DNA of 64,000 nucleotides from Pyrinomonadaceae bacterium (GTDB lineage: Bacteria > Acidobacteriota > Blastocatellia > Pyrinomonadales > Pyrinomonadaceae): assembly GCA_019694355.1 (NCBI GenBank), contig JAIBCB010000006.1, forward strand, positions 62,001-126,000. Direction: 5' to 3'. The translations under genes were made by a program, and so were the position numbers. The notes under the pieces are model-generated. The model was given only the letters and a program-made list of their open reading frames with translations. It had not been told where the DNA came from and searched no databases. Of this stretch, positions 41,386 through 49,578 are shown one piece after another. Within the stretch, counting starts at the first letter, position 1. Every line of letters starts with the position of its first letter.

Positions 41386-41963
41386 TTCGCTATTTCACTC
41401 CTTTTGCCCAAGAGCCTGCTGATCTCGGCAGTCAGTTTTACTCGGTCGAGCGTGGTTTCGTCCGAGATGCCAAGCTGTTCCTGCCAATAGATCGGCTTTG
41501 GCGGCGTTTCGCCCCATTCCGCCTCTTTGTCATAAAGTAAGTAAACGTCCCAAGCTTCGTCGTCGATCCCCAAGACCGGTGCCCAAGCTTTAGAAAGCAT
41601 GTGGTCGCCGTCCCAATAATGAGTAACGCGCGCTTCGTCAAGACTCTTCGTCGCGCGGCCAACTGTTAGCTTTGCGTCAGAGGGCAGCATCGGGACCCAC
41701 ACCGAATAAACTTTTACGTCCTGTCCTTTTAGGTCCGCCAAGACCTGGCGAATTTCGGCTGCGCCGAAAAGACAATGGCCTCAGGTAGGCGAAAGCAGTA
41801 CGACAAGCCGAACTTTGCCTTTGTCACGATTGAAGTCGCGCTTTACGTCAGCGATGTTGGACGAATATTCACTGCCGCCTCGGAATTGAAACGCAGCGAG
41901 TCCGGCAAAGCCGAGTATCAAAACAGCCACGACACCGATCTTGATATAAGTTCTTTTAGTCAT
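41382..41963 (-). CDS. Membrane-anchored thioredoxin-like selenoprotein candidate (UGA = Sec61)
   Basis: 193 residues if the in-frame TGA at 41783-41781 is read as selenocysteine. The start at 41963 has GAGGTG four bases upstream. An N-terminal helix (IGVVAVLILGFAGLAAF) anchors the protein. The thioredoxin strand VRLVVLLSPT leads into U61-G-H-C64, so the TGA occupies the first position of a CxxC redox motif, and the frame continues open for 132 more codons (LFGAAEIRQVLADL, VYSVWVPMLPSD, HYWDGDHML) to a normal stop. Two stable hairpins follow the TGA (separate entry). Neighbours are MerC-like and Cys-rich proteins, suggesting redox handling of a toxic metal. The alternative is a nonsense mutation in a CGHC protein. 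Confidence 0.8.
41736..41769 (-). promoter_or_regulatory. SECIS-like hairpins downstream of the in-frame TGA
   Basis: In the RNA, a 7-bp stem UUUCGGC-GCA-GCCGAAA (41753-41769) places its loop, starting with G, at base 19 after the UGA. A second stem CGCCA-GGUCU-UGGCG (41736-41750) has loop GGUCU at base 36. Bacterial SECIS elements lie within the coding region shortly after the UGA and have a loop beginning with G; GGUCU is the loop known from E. coli fdhF. Only one hairpin need be functional. Confidence 0.65.
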
Positions 41964-41970
41964 ATTCACC

Positions 41971-42174
41971 TCAACAGCAACCCACTCCGCTCGTTTTTGG
42001 CGGGCAAGCAACCGAACCGTAGGAACAATAAACACAACAATCACCCGGAAGCGGCTTGAGCATCGCCTTGCAACTCTCGCATTCCCAAAAGAAAACGCAG
42101 GAGTCCGTCGGCATTTCTTCCGTCTTTTGAAAACCGCATTCGGGGCAAGTAAGCGTTGATTCGTTAGCTTTCAT
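41971..42174 (-). CDS. Small Cys-rich protein (GDCCVYCSYG family)
   Basis: 67 residues with 11 Cys. An N-terminal zinc-ribbon half (CPECGFQ ... CESCKAML) is followed by the hallmark GDCCVYCSYGSVACPP and a terminal Cys-Cys. Small proteins with GDCCVxCSYG are typical companions of mercury-type resistance genes and probably bind the metal in the cytoplasm. The start overlaps the end of the MerC-like gene by 11 bp, and the stop is 7 bp before the selenoprotein start. Confidence 0.8.
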   Translation of the reverse strand: MKANESTLTCPECGFQKTEEMPTDSCVFFWECESCKAMLKPLPGDCCVYCSYGSVACPPKTSGVGCC

Positions 42175-42550
42175 TTACTTTGCACGCATCGGCACAGCGT
42201 TTTGCCTCGATGGAGTTCCAGATGGCAACGATAATCAGTCCGGCAAGTCCCGAATAAAGGATCTTGATGTTCATGTTGGTGTTGAGCGCGTAGAGCACCG
42301 CCACCGTCGATAAGACGCTAAGTATAAACGGCAAAATCTTTCGATGGCCGCGATATGCGATAACAGTTCCGATGAGCGCGATTACCACAAGAACCTGCAT
42401 CGCGTAAAGGATGTAAGTTTCGTAAGGCGCGAGGAACGTGAGACCAAGGATCGAACCGACAAGACTCAGAAACGGAAAGCAGCAAGGAACCGCAGCTCCC
42501 GCGATCACCGCGCCTATTGAACCAACTTTATCAAGTATATTTGTTGCCAT
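42164..42550 (-). CDS. MerC/MerT-like metal transport membrane protein
   Basis: 128 residues from the ATG at 42550. There are about four transmembrane helices; the first contains VIAGAAVPCCFPFLSLVG, the vicinal-Cys motif used by Mer transporters to take Hg(II) across the inner membrane, and the C-terminus has a second pair of Cys (CADAC). It begins 2 bp after the MerR-type gene. In this operon it likely imports or exchanges a thiophilic metal for redox or efflux handling. I prefer MerC-like over MerT because of the four-helix layout. Confidence 0.78.
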   Translation of the reverse strand: MATNILDKVGSIGAVIAGAAVPCCFPFLSLVGSILGLTFLAPYETYILYAMQVLVVIALIGTVIAYRGHRKILPFILSVLSTVAVLYALNTNMNIKILYSGLAGLIIVAIWNSIEAKRCADACKVNES

Positions 42551-42552
42551 AA

Positions 42553-42972
42553 TTAATTCCGTTCCACGTGTGCGATCTCGACGACGACTGGGCATTCAGC
42601 GGAATCGGGATGCTTTTTAAGTTCCGCTTCGCATTCAGCTACATAATGTTTTAGCTTTTCGCGGAATTCGCGCATGGCCTTCATTCGGGCGTCAAGTTCC
42701 TTTAACTTTGCGTCGAGCAGATCGTGTACACGCAGACAATCACTCGTGCCGTTTGTCGTCAAAAGCGTCCTGATCTCGTCGAGTGTAAAACCCAATTCTT
42801 GCGCTTGCTTTATGAAAAGAACGCGGCTAACCGTTTCCGGGGTAAAGACTCGAAATCCCTTCGCCGTTCGCGGCGCAACAGGTAAAAGCTTGCGACGCTC
42901 GTAATAGCGGATTGTGTCGATGCTGACATTTGAACGTTCCGCAACCTCTCCAATTTGAAGCTCATGTGCCAC
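42553..42972 (-). CDS. MerR-family metal-responsive regulator
   Basis: 139 residues. The winged-helix N-terminus is LQIGEVAERSNVSIDTIRYY followed by ERRKLLPVAPRTAKGFRVF. The dimerisation helix and effector region keep three Cys in the mercury-sensor order: DCLRVHDLL, then HYVAEC and SAECPVV. The last two are 13 residues apart, longer than in MerR, so the metal may differ. MerR proteins untwist promoters with long spacers when metal binds. It is the first gene of its own operon and is preceded by a matching promoter. Confidence 0.88.
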   Translation of the reverse strand: MAHELQIGEVAERSNVSIDTIRYYERRKLLPVAPRTAKGFRVFTPETVSRVLFIKQAQELGFTLDEIRTLLTTNGTSDCLRVHDLLDAKLKELDARMKAMREFREKLKHYVAECEAELKKHPDSAECPVVVEIAHVERN

Positions 42973-42978
42973 AGAATA

Positions 42979-43010
42979 ATTCTACACCCTAGAGCTTAGT
43001 CTAGAGTCAA
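42979..43010 (-). promoter_or_regulatory. MerR-type promoter/operator
   Basis: On the minus strand, -35 TTGACT (43010-43005) and -10 TAGAAT (42984-42979) are 20 bases apart, the overlong spacing typical of MerR targets. The spacer contains the dyad ACTCTAGAC-taag-CTCTAGGGT (7 of 9 pairs). It lies just before the MerR gene and would drive the seven-gene operon down to 39982. Confidence 0.75.
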
Positions 43011-43310
43011 GCGGAAAGTTGGACTCTTTGGATTTAGGATAATGGGATGTGTATGACAGAACGTCACACCCACACTTCACTAAACGCTAAACTCAGACCG
43101 CGAACTTTTTCTTAATTCTGAGCCTCAAACCTCAATCGCCGATTCGAGGACGTCGGTGTTTATGTTTTTTTGAGTTTTTGAACTTGATGCAATAACCGGT
43201 CACTTTAGGACTTCGGCTTCGACTCGCAATGTTCGCGTCACCCACCGCCTCGCGGAACGACTTAGCAATCCCGCGAAATGAGAACTACGCCGCTACAGCT
43301 TATTGAGCGT
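43011..43310. other. Non-coding spacer
   Basis: Beyond the MerR promoter I see no gene or clear structure in this spacer between the two metal-resistance operons. Confidence 0.5.
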
Positions 43311-43775
43311 TCACGCGTCGCCGTATTCCTTGATCAACTCCGCTCGAATTTGTTCCGGCGACATTTTCTGTTCCTTTTCGAGCTTGTATGCCTTGAGTGC
43401 CGAATTCATGCAAATACCGCAGTTGGCGGCGTGGTCGTCCTCGAAGCATGAGTGCAGGCTTTTGTGGCCGACGCTTCGGTCGCAGTGGCAATAGCAAGGG
43501 AGTTGGGCGATTGTCTTGGGTATCTTTTTGACGACCTCGTAGGCCGCTCTGACCTGTCCCTGAAACATCGCGGGATCGAGTGTCGGCTTTAAGGTCGCTA
43601 AACTCGTCTCGCCCTGATATGCGGGGACGGGCTTCGGCGGTTTGGGCGTCGGCTCGGAATTTGTTTTGACGCTCGAACCGCCTCTCTTCAACGCGTCGTC
43701 GGACACGTTAGAGCAACCGCTCAGTAAGATCGAGATCGCCACTAATATGGCAAAGGTTACGGTTCTGAAATACAT
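43311..43775 (-). CDS. PCYC-motif lipoprotein
   Basis: 154 residues from the ATG at 43775, with AAGGAG five bases upstream. A lipoprotein signal (FAILVAISILLSGC) ends in the lipobox Cys. A Pro-rich linker leads to the Cys domain: LPCYCHCDRSVGHKSLHSCF, then HAANCGICMNSAL, the PCYCxC-type pattern with seven Cys. The family probably binds a metal on the outer face of the membrane. It is the last gene of the efflux operon, 12 bp past the CDF gene. Confidence 0.82.
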   Translation of the reverse strand: MYFRTVTFAILVAISILLSGCSNVSDDALKRGGSSVKTNSEPTPKPPKPVPAYQGETSLATLKPTLDPAMFQGQVRAAYEVVKKIPKTIAQLPCYCHCDRSVGHKSLHSCFEDDHAANCGICMNSALKAYKLEKEQKMSPEQIRAELIKEYGDA

Positions 43776-43786
43776 AATTCTCCTTG

Positions 43787-44683
43787 TTAAAAATGAGTCT
43801 CGTGACACGAGAAATTCGCCCGCTCGGTTTGGGCGGTTACGTGTTCGATATGAAAGTCTTTTTTGCACAAATCGTGGACGCGAGTCAGTACGTCGTCATG
43901 ATCTGCTCCTTCGGCAAGCACGGCATGGACGCTCAAGGCGTTAACGCCCGAAGTGAGGGACCAAACGTGCAGGTCGTGAATCTCGGCAACACCTTCGATC
44001 TTCGTCAACGTCTCGCGCAAGGCGGCGATATTTACGTCGGACGGTGTGCCTTCGAGCAGAACGCCCACTGCATCCTTTAGCAAAGCCCACGTTCGAGGAA
44101 AGATGAAAAGTCCGATGCCCGCGGATATGAGCGGATCGGCGTAATACCATCCGGTCGTGAGCATGATCACGCCCGCAATGATCACGCCGACCGATGTGAG
44201 CATGTCGGAAAGAACCTCGAAATACGCGCCTTTCATATTGAGACTTTCCTTCGAACCGGAACGCAGAATGAAAACTCCGGCGATATTTATCACCAAACCG
44301 ATCACCGCGATCAGAAGCATCGTCGTGCTTTGCACTTCGGGCGGGTTGCGAAATCGCTCGTATGCTTCGTAAAGAATGTAAAGCGATATTCCGATTAGCA
44401 CGACGGCGTTAGTAAGCGCGGCAAGGATCTCGACACGGTAGTAGCCGTATGTCCGCTCCGGCGTGGCAGGACGCTCGGCGAACTTGATCGCAAGCAAGGC
44501 AAGGGCAAGCCCGCCAACGTCCGTTAGCATGTGTCCCGCGTCGGCGAGCAACGCCAAGCTGTTCGTCATCAACCCGCCGATTACCTCGGCAAGCATGTAG
44601 GCCGTCGTAAGACCGAGTACGATCATGAGCGGCTTCTTATTCCTGCCGGATGCGGATATTTCGTGCGTGTGTCCGTGTCCCAT
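43787..44683 (-). CDS. czcD: Cation diffusion facilitator (CzcD/ZitB-like)
   Basis: 298 residues. Six transmembrane helices lie at about 18-205, with metal-site residues in SLALLADAGHMLTD (helix 2) and AYFEVLSDMLTSVG (helix 5). A cytoplasmic C-terminal domain (IEGVAEIHDLHVWSLTSG) completes the classic CDF fold. The His-rich start GHGHTHE may gather metal. CDF proteins export Zn/Co/Cd to the periplasm in exchange for protons, from where the linked RND system can expel it. It follows the P-II-like gene by 4 bp. Confidence 0.92.
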   Translation of the reverse strand: MGHGHTHEISASGRNKKPLMIVLGLTTAYMLAEVIGGLMTNSLALLADAGHMLTDVGGLALALLAIKFAERPATPERTYGYYRVEILAALTNAVVLIGISLYILYEAYERFRNPPEVQSTTMLLIAVIGLVINIAGVFILRSGSKESLNMKGAYFEVLSDMLTSVGVIIAGVIMLTTGWYYADPLISAGIGLFIFPRTWALLKDAVGVLLEGTPSDVNIAALRETLTKIEGVAEIHDLHVWSLTSGVNALSVHAVLAEGADHDDVLTRVHDLCKKDFHIEHVTAQTERANFSCHETHF

Positions 44684-44687
44684 ATTC

Positions 44688-44984
44688 TTAAATGATGGTC
44701 GAGTTTTCGACGTTCAAGATGATCACGAAACCGTCGCCTTTGCGACCGGTGTGAGCGTGTTCCTTGATCGCGGCAACTATTGTCTCGACCAATTCGTCGT
44801 TGGCTACGATCTCGATCCGCTTGTTCGGCTTAAACGGATTGATAGCATCGTCCGCCGTCCTAACGCGCTGGCCGAAACCTTCCGTATCGGTGACGGTGAT
44901 GCCGGGAAATCCTTCAAGATTTTCCAACGCGACAACTAGCCGGTCGATCACGAGAGGTCGAACAACCGCGATTATTAGTTTCAT
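44688..44984 (-). CDS. P-II-like regulatory protein of the efflux operon
   Basis: 98 residues. MKLIIAVVRPLVIDRLVVAL begins like GlnB/GlnK proteins; the centre (GFGQRVRTADDAINPFKPNK) replaces the usual T-loop, and DELVETIVAAIKEHAHTGRKG keeps the B-loop/C-terminal pattern. Such P-II-like trimers occur in metal RND operons, where they may bind metal or nucleotide and tune the exporter. It sits 3 bp after the CzcA gene, which supports that link. Confidence 0.8.
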   Translation of the reverse strand: MKLIIAVVRPLVIDRLVVALENLEGFPGITVTDTEGFGQRVRTADDAINPFKPNKRIEIVANDELVETIVAAIKEHAHTGRKGDGFVIILNVENSTII

Positions 44985-44987
44985 ATT

Positions 44988-47900
44988 CTACGCTCCTTCA
45001 AACTCACCTTCGGGGTCACGCTCAAGCCAACTGTAGAGCATCGGCAGCACGAGAAGTTTCAGCACGGTCGAAACGAGCAACCCGCCGATCACGACGGTCG
45101 CAAGCGGACGCTGAACTTCGGCACCGGCTCCGGTCGCGATAGCCATCGGAACGAACCCAAGCGTCGCGACGGTCGCCGTCATGAGGATCGGACGTAGCCG
45201 TGCCTCGGCTCCTTCGCGAACAGCCTGAATGACTGACCGACCTTCTTCTCTTAGATGATTGATATAGCTCACCATTACCACACCGTCCAGCACCGCAACA
45301 CCAAACAAGGCGATAAAACCGACACCTGCCGAGATTGAGAACGGCAAGCCGACAACGAACAATGCAAGGACACCGCCGACCACGGCAAGCGGGATGCTCG
45401 TGTAAATCAAGATCGCCTGCTTGACCGAATTAAAGGTCGTGAAAAGCAGAACGAAGATCAGAAACAGAGCTAAGGGAACGACGATCAGCAACCGCGATGT
45501 CGCCCGTTGCAAATTCTCGAACTGTCCACCCCAAGTCAAATAATATCCGGCTGGAACCTTGACCTCTTTTTCGATTGCGGCTTGCGCTTCTTTTACAAAG
45601 CTCGAAATATCACGTCCGCGAACATTAAGCTCGACGCCGATCCTTCGTCGCGTGTCCTCGCGCGATATTTGAGCGGGGCCTTCGACGGTCTGAATGTCGG
45701 CAAGCTGCGACAAAGGAACGCGCGCACCGGTCGGTGACGGAACGAGTAGATTCTTGATCGTCTCAACGTCTTTGCTCGAGTCCTCGTTAAGTCGCACGAC
45801 GAGATTGAATCGCTGTTCGCCCTCGTAAACCTGACCGGCCTCTTTTCCGGCGATCACGGATTCCACAACGTCGTTAACGTCCTCGACATTGATCCCGTAT
45901 CGGGCGATAGCCGCTCGGTCGGGTTTGATCTGCAACTGCGGCAAACCGGAAACCTGCTCGACCTTTACGTCGGCTGCTCCGTTCACCTTTCCGACCGTCG
46001 CGGCGATCTTGTCCGCCGTCGTTTTCAATTCGTCTAGGTCGTCGCCGAAAAGCTTGATCGCTACGTCGGAACGGACGCCCGAAATAAGCTCGGCCACGCG
46101 AAGCTCGATAGGCTGTGAAAAGCTGAAATTAGCTTGCGGCACGTTGTCGGCCAACGCCTTTGACATTTTCTCGACAAGTTCCTCACGCGTGCTAGCGCTC
46201 GTCCATTCGCTGTGCGGTTTTAACTCGACATACACGTCCGATAGATCGACGCCCATCGGATCGGTCGCGACTTCGGCGCGTCCGGTTTTGGAAACGACCT
46301 TTGTCACTTCGGGGAGACCTCGCAAAACCTTTTCGGCGTTCGTAGCGATGTTTATGGATTCAGTTAGCGAGACGCTAGGCAATCGCTGTATCTGCACGGC
46401 AAGCGACCCTTCCTCAAGACGCGGAATGAACTCGGCTCCTAAGAATGGAAACAGTGCAAAGCTCGCGATCACGACCGCCGTCACAACGGCAAGCGTCTGG
46501 CCGCGATACCGTAAGACGAACTCAAGCGCGGGAACATAAAGACGCTTCGCCCACCTGACAAAAATGCTCTCGGTTTCCGCCACCTTGCCGCGCAGGATAA
46601 ACGTCAACGCGGCTGGCACAAATGTAAGCGAAAGCACCAACGCTCCGATCAACGCAAAGACGACCGTCAACGCCATCGGCTTGAACATCTTGCCCTCGAT
46701 GCCGGTCAAACTGAGCAACGGCAAATAGACAATGGTGATGATCCCGACCGCGAAAACCACGGGACGGCCGACTTCCTGACACGCCTCTAAGATCGTGCGT
46801 TCGGGCGGTTCGTGACTTCCTTCGTGCTGTGCTTCCGCTCGTCGCCGGACAGCGTTCTCCACGACGATCACCGCTCCGTCAACGATCAATCCAAAGTCGA
46901 GCGAACCGAGACTCATTAGGTTTCCCGACACATTGAATATTCGCATCAGGATCGCCGCGAAAAGCATAGACAACGGAATTACCAGCGCGACGAGCGTCGC
47001 TCCCCGCCAGTTTCCAAGTAAAAGGATCAGGACGATCACGACGAGTGCCGCGCCTTCCAAGAGGTTTTTAGCAACCGTGTAGATAGTGCGATCTACCAGT
47101 TCCGTTCGGTCGTAGAATGGCACGAGCATCACTCCGGCTGGCAAAGTTTTGCGAACGGATTCGACACGCTCCTTGATGTTCTCGACAACGGTTCGCGAGT
47201 TTTCGCCTTTGAGCATCATCGCGATACCCGAAACGATCTCGCCCTCGCCGTCCGCCGTAACCGCTCCTTGTCGGATCGTCGCGCCTTCGACCACTTCGCC
47301 GACATCGCGGACGTAAATCGGCACACCTTCCTTTCCCGTTTTTACGACGATGCTTGCAATGTCGTCGGGTTTTTCGGCAAGGCCGATACCGCGCAAAAGA
47401 TACTGCTCCGAACCGTGTTCGATATACGCTCCGCCGACGTTCGCGTTATTCTCCGTGACGGACTGCAAAACGTCTCGAAGCGTGAGGCCGTAAGATTGCA
47501 ACTTCGCCGGATCGAGCCTGACTTGATACTGCTTTTCGAGTCCACCGAAACTGTTGATCTCGGTGACTCCGGGGACGCCAAGAAGCTGACGGCGAACATT
47601 CCAGTCTTGGATCGTCCGCAGCGCGGTTTGATCGAACTTGGCTCCGTCTTTCGCCTTGAGCTCGTACTGATAAATCTCGCCGAGTCCGGTCGAGATCGGA
47701 CCCATTTCCGGCGAACCGATATTCTCCGGTATCTGGTCACGGGCTTCTGATAGACGCTCCAAAACAAGCTGTCGCGCGAAATACGTGTCAACCGAATCGT
47801 CGAAAACAATCGTCACCGCCGACAATCCGAATCGTGAAATAGATCGAATCTCGACAAGATCGGGCAAGCCCGACATCGCCGTTTCGACGGGGAAAGTAAC

Positions 47901-48092
47901 CTGTCTTTCGATTTCCAAAGGCGCGAGCGACGGCGCGGCCGTCAGAACTTGCACCTGAACATTCGTCACGTCGGGAACAGCGTCGATAGGAAGTCCCTGC
48001 AAGCTGTAGAGTCCCGCTCCGACCATGATGGCGACGAGCAGCATCACAAGGAGGCGTTGCGTTACCGCGAATTTGATAATTGCGTTGATCAT
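44988..48092 (-). CDS. czcA: CzcA/CusA-type heavy-metal RND exporter
   Basis: 1034 residues, the usual length for HME-RND pumps. The N-terminal helix and LQGLPIDAVPDVTNVQVQV, the first periplasmic domain, and helix 4 DFGLIVDGAVIVVENAVRR with the proton-relay acids D, D and E of CzcA are all present. A second set of periplasmic domains and helices follows, ending YSWLERDPEGEFEGA. It uses proton import to drive metal from the periplasm or cytoplasm out through the adaptor and outer-membrane channel encoded upstream. Substrate is not decided by motifs; Co/Zn/Cd is more likely than Cu/Ag given the acidic relay. Confidence 0.95.
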   Translation of the reverse strand: MINAIIKFAVTQRLLVMLLVAIMVGAGLYSLQGLPIDAVPDVTNVQVQVLTAAPSLAPLEIERQVTFPVETAMSGLPDLVEIRSISRFGLSAVTIVFDDSVDTYFARQLVLERLSEARDQIPENIGSPEMGPISTGLGEIYQYELKAKDGAKFDQTALRTIQDWNVRRQLLGVPGVTEINSFGGLEKQYQVRLDPAKLQSYGLTLRDVLQSVTENNANVGGAYIEHGSEQYLLRGIGLAEKPDDIASIVVKTGKEGVPIYVRDVGEVVEGATIRQGAVTADGEGEIVSGIAMMLKGENSRTVVENIKERVESVRKTLPAGVMLVPFYDRTELVDRTIYTVAKNLLEGAALVVIVLILLLGNWRGATLVALVIPLSMLFAAILMRIFNVSGNLMSLGSLDFGLIVDGAVIVVENAVRRRAEAQHEGSHEPPERTILEACQEVGRPVVFAVGIITIVYLPLLSLTGIEGKMFKPMALTVVFALIGALVLSLTFVPAALTFILRGKVAETESIFVRWAKRLYVPALEFVLRYRGQTLAVVTAVVIASFALFPFLGAEFIPRLEEGSLAVQIQRLPSVSLTESINIATNAEKVLRGLPEVTKVVSKTGRAEVATDPMGVDLSDVYVELKPHSEWTSASTREELVEKMSKALADNVPQANFSFSQPIELRVAELISGVRSDVAIKLFGDDLDELKTTADKIAATVGKVNGAADVKVEQVSGLPQLQIKPDRAAIARYGINVEDVNDVVESVIAGKEAGQVYEGEQRFNLVVRLNEDSSKDVETIKNLLVPSPTGARVPLSQLADIQTVEGPAQISREDTRRRIGVELNVRGRDISSFVKEAQAAIEKEVKVPAGYYLTWGGQFENLQRATSRLLIVVPLALFLIFVLLFTTFNSVKQAILIYTSIPLAVVGGVLALFVVGLPFSISAGVGFIALFGVAVLDGVVMVSYINHLREEGRSVIQAVREGAEARLRPILMTATVATLGFVPMAIATGAGAEVQRPLATVVIGGLLVSTVLKLLVLPMLYSWLERDPEGEFEGA

Positions 48093-48106
48093 AACTTCTG
48101 CGGAGG

Positions 48107-49570
48107 CTATTCTTCGCCCAACTCTCCTTTTTGCATTTGAGTCTTGAGCGTGAAGCTGCCTTTCGTCACAACCTTTTCGCCTAATTTCAATCCGCTAATG
48201 ACGCGGTGATAGCCTTCTATCGCGCTTCCGATCTCGATCTCGCGAACCTCGAAAGCACCGGTTTCGTTGTCCTTCGGAATAAACACAACCGTCCGCTCAC
48301 CGATCTTATGAACGGCGGTCGATGGCACAACCAACTCCTCGCCGGTCGCCGCTCCTGTCCCTGCTTGAAAACCAACCTCGACGAACATTCCGGCCTTTAG
48401 CCTCTCGCCCGCGTTATCGACCTCGATCCGAACGCGACCCGTTCGCGTTTCTTCATTGAGCTGCGGGTCGATGTAACTGACTCGTCCGTTGATCACGCCC
48501 TCGCCAAAAGCCGCGACTCGAATCTCTGCCGGTGTCCCGACGTGCAAAACGGGCATTTGGTTTTCAGGCACGTTAGCGATTACCCAAACGGTCGAGATAT
48601 TCGAGATCGTGAAGATCGACGTTCCCGATTGAATACCGGCTCCCGCACCGACCGTTCGTGCGGTAACGATGCCGCTAACGGGTGAGCGTAGAGACACCAA
48701 AGCGATATTTCGCACGTCCGCATTCGGTGAGGACACGTTGACACCGAGTGCTTGCAAACTCTGTCGCTGGTGCGTTGCATCGACCTGGGCGGTTTTGTAT
48801 TCAGCTTCCGCTTCTTGGATTTCCTTATTCAAGGAAATGTTTCGCTGAAAGTCGTATTCGGCGGTGGCGGTGCGATAATTCGTTTCCGCCGCGATCAGGT
48901 CTTTGCCCGCCCCGGCTCCAAGTTCGATCAGCTTCTTAGTTCGCTTTAGCGTCGCTTCCGCTTCGTCCAATCTCGCCTTCGCCTGTAAAACTGCGGATCG
49001 ATTTTCCGACCGGCGAACGCGCTCCAAATTCTTTCCCGCAAGTTCCATCCGCGTGACGGCCTCGCGCCATTTGCCATAGCTCTCCGCAACCTCGTTGCTC
49101 AAGACGGTCGCGACGACCTGACCAGCAGTCACGCGATCGCCGATCGAGGCGTACACCTGTTCGATCCGGCCATTAACTAAGGTTGTGACTTGTTGCGTCT
49201 CTTGCGGATTTACTTCCACGGTTCCGGCGACCGTTACGAGCGCGATAGCTGGACGCTGCGTAACCGTCTCGGTAGTGATACCTGCGGCGGCTAGAACTTC
49301 GGGAGTCAAATGAACTTCGTTGGATTCTTCCTTCGCAGGTTCTTCGGTTTTTGTCTCGCTCTCGGCTTTATTTGCGCCGCTTCGCTTGAGGGCGATCAGT
49401 CCGATGGCGACTATTGCAATGACGCCTATGATCCCTAGCGTGATCAACCACGTCAGTCGATTCTTTCCCTTGCTCTCGTCTGTCGGCTCAAGGTCATTCG
49501 TGTCGGCATTCGTTTCGAGGCGGTCGAGTTCTGCCTCATCGTTTTCGTGATGTTTGATTTCTTCCTGCAT
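48107..49570 (-). CDS. czcB: RND periplasmic adaptor (CzcB-like)
   Basis: 487 residues. A cytoplasmic acidic N-terminus and one transmembrane helix (WLITLGIIGVIAIVAIGLIA) anchor it. A barrel-sandwich/lipoyl region (VEVNPQETQQVTTLVNGRIE, GDRVTAGQVVATV), a coiled-coil hairpin (about 190-275) and the beta-barrel and membrane-proximal domains follow. It bridges the RND pump to the TolC-like channel. It lies between czcC and czcA with short gaps. Confidence 0.93.
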   Translation of the reverse strand: MQEEIKHHENDEAELDRLETNADTNDLEPTDESKGKNRLTWLITLGIIGVIAIVAIGLIALKRSGANKAESETKTEEPAKEESNEVHLTPEVLAAAGITTETVTQRPAIALVTVAGTVEVNPQETQQVTTLVNGRIEQVYASIGDRVTAGQVVATVLSNEVAESYGKWREAVTRMELAGKNLERVRRSENRSAVLQAKARLDEAEATLKRTKKLIELGAGAGKDLIAAETNYRTATAEYDFQRNISLNKEIQEAEAEYKTAQVDATHQRQSLQALGVNVSSPNADVRNIALVSLRSPVSGIVTARTVGAGAGIQSGTSIFTISNISTVWVIANVPENQMPVLHVGTPAEIRVAAFGEGVINGRVSYIDPQLNEETRTGRVRIEVDNAGERLKAGMFVEVGFQAGTGAATGEELVVPSTAVHKIGERTVVFIPKDNETGAFEVREIEIGSAIEGYHRVISGLKLGEKVVTKGSFTLKTQMQKGELGEE

Positions 49571-49578
49571 ATAATTTT

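Noticed and set aside
41382..41741. A stand-alone 119-residue protein starting after the TGA
   Set aside because: No ribosome-binding site at 41741, and it would lack the thioredoxin strand and UxxC motif found in frame upstream.
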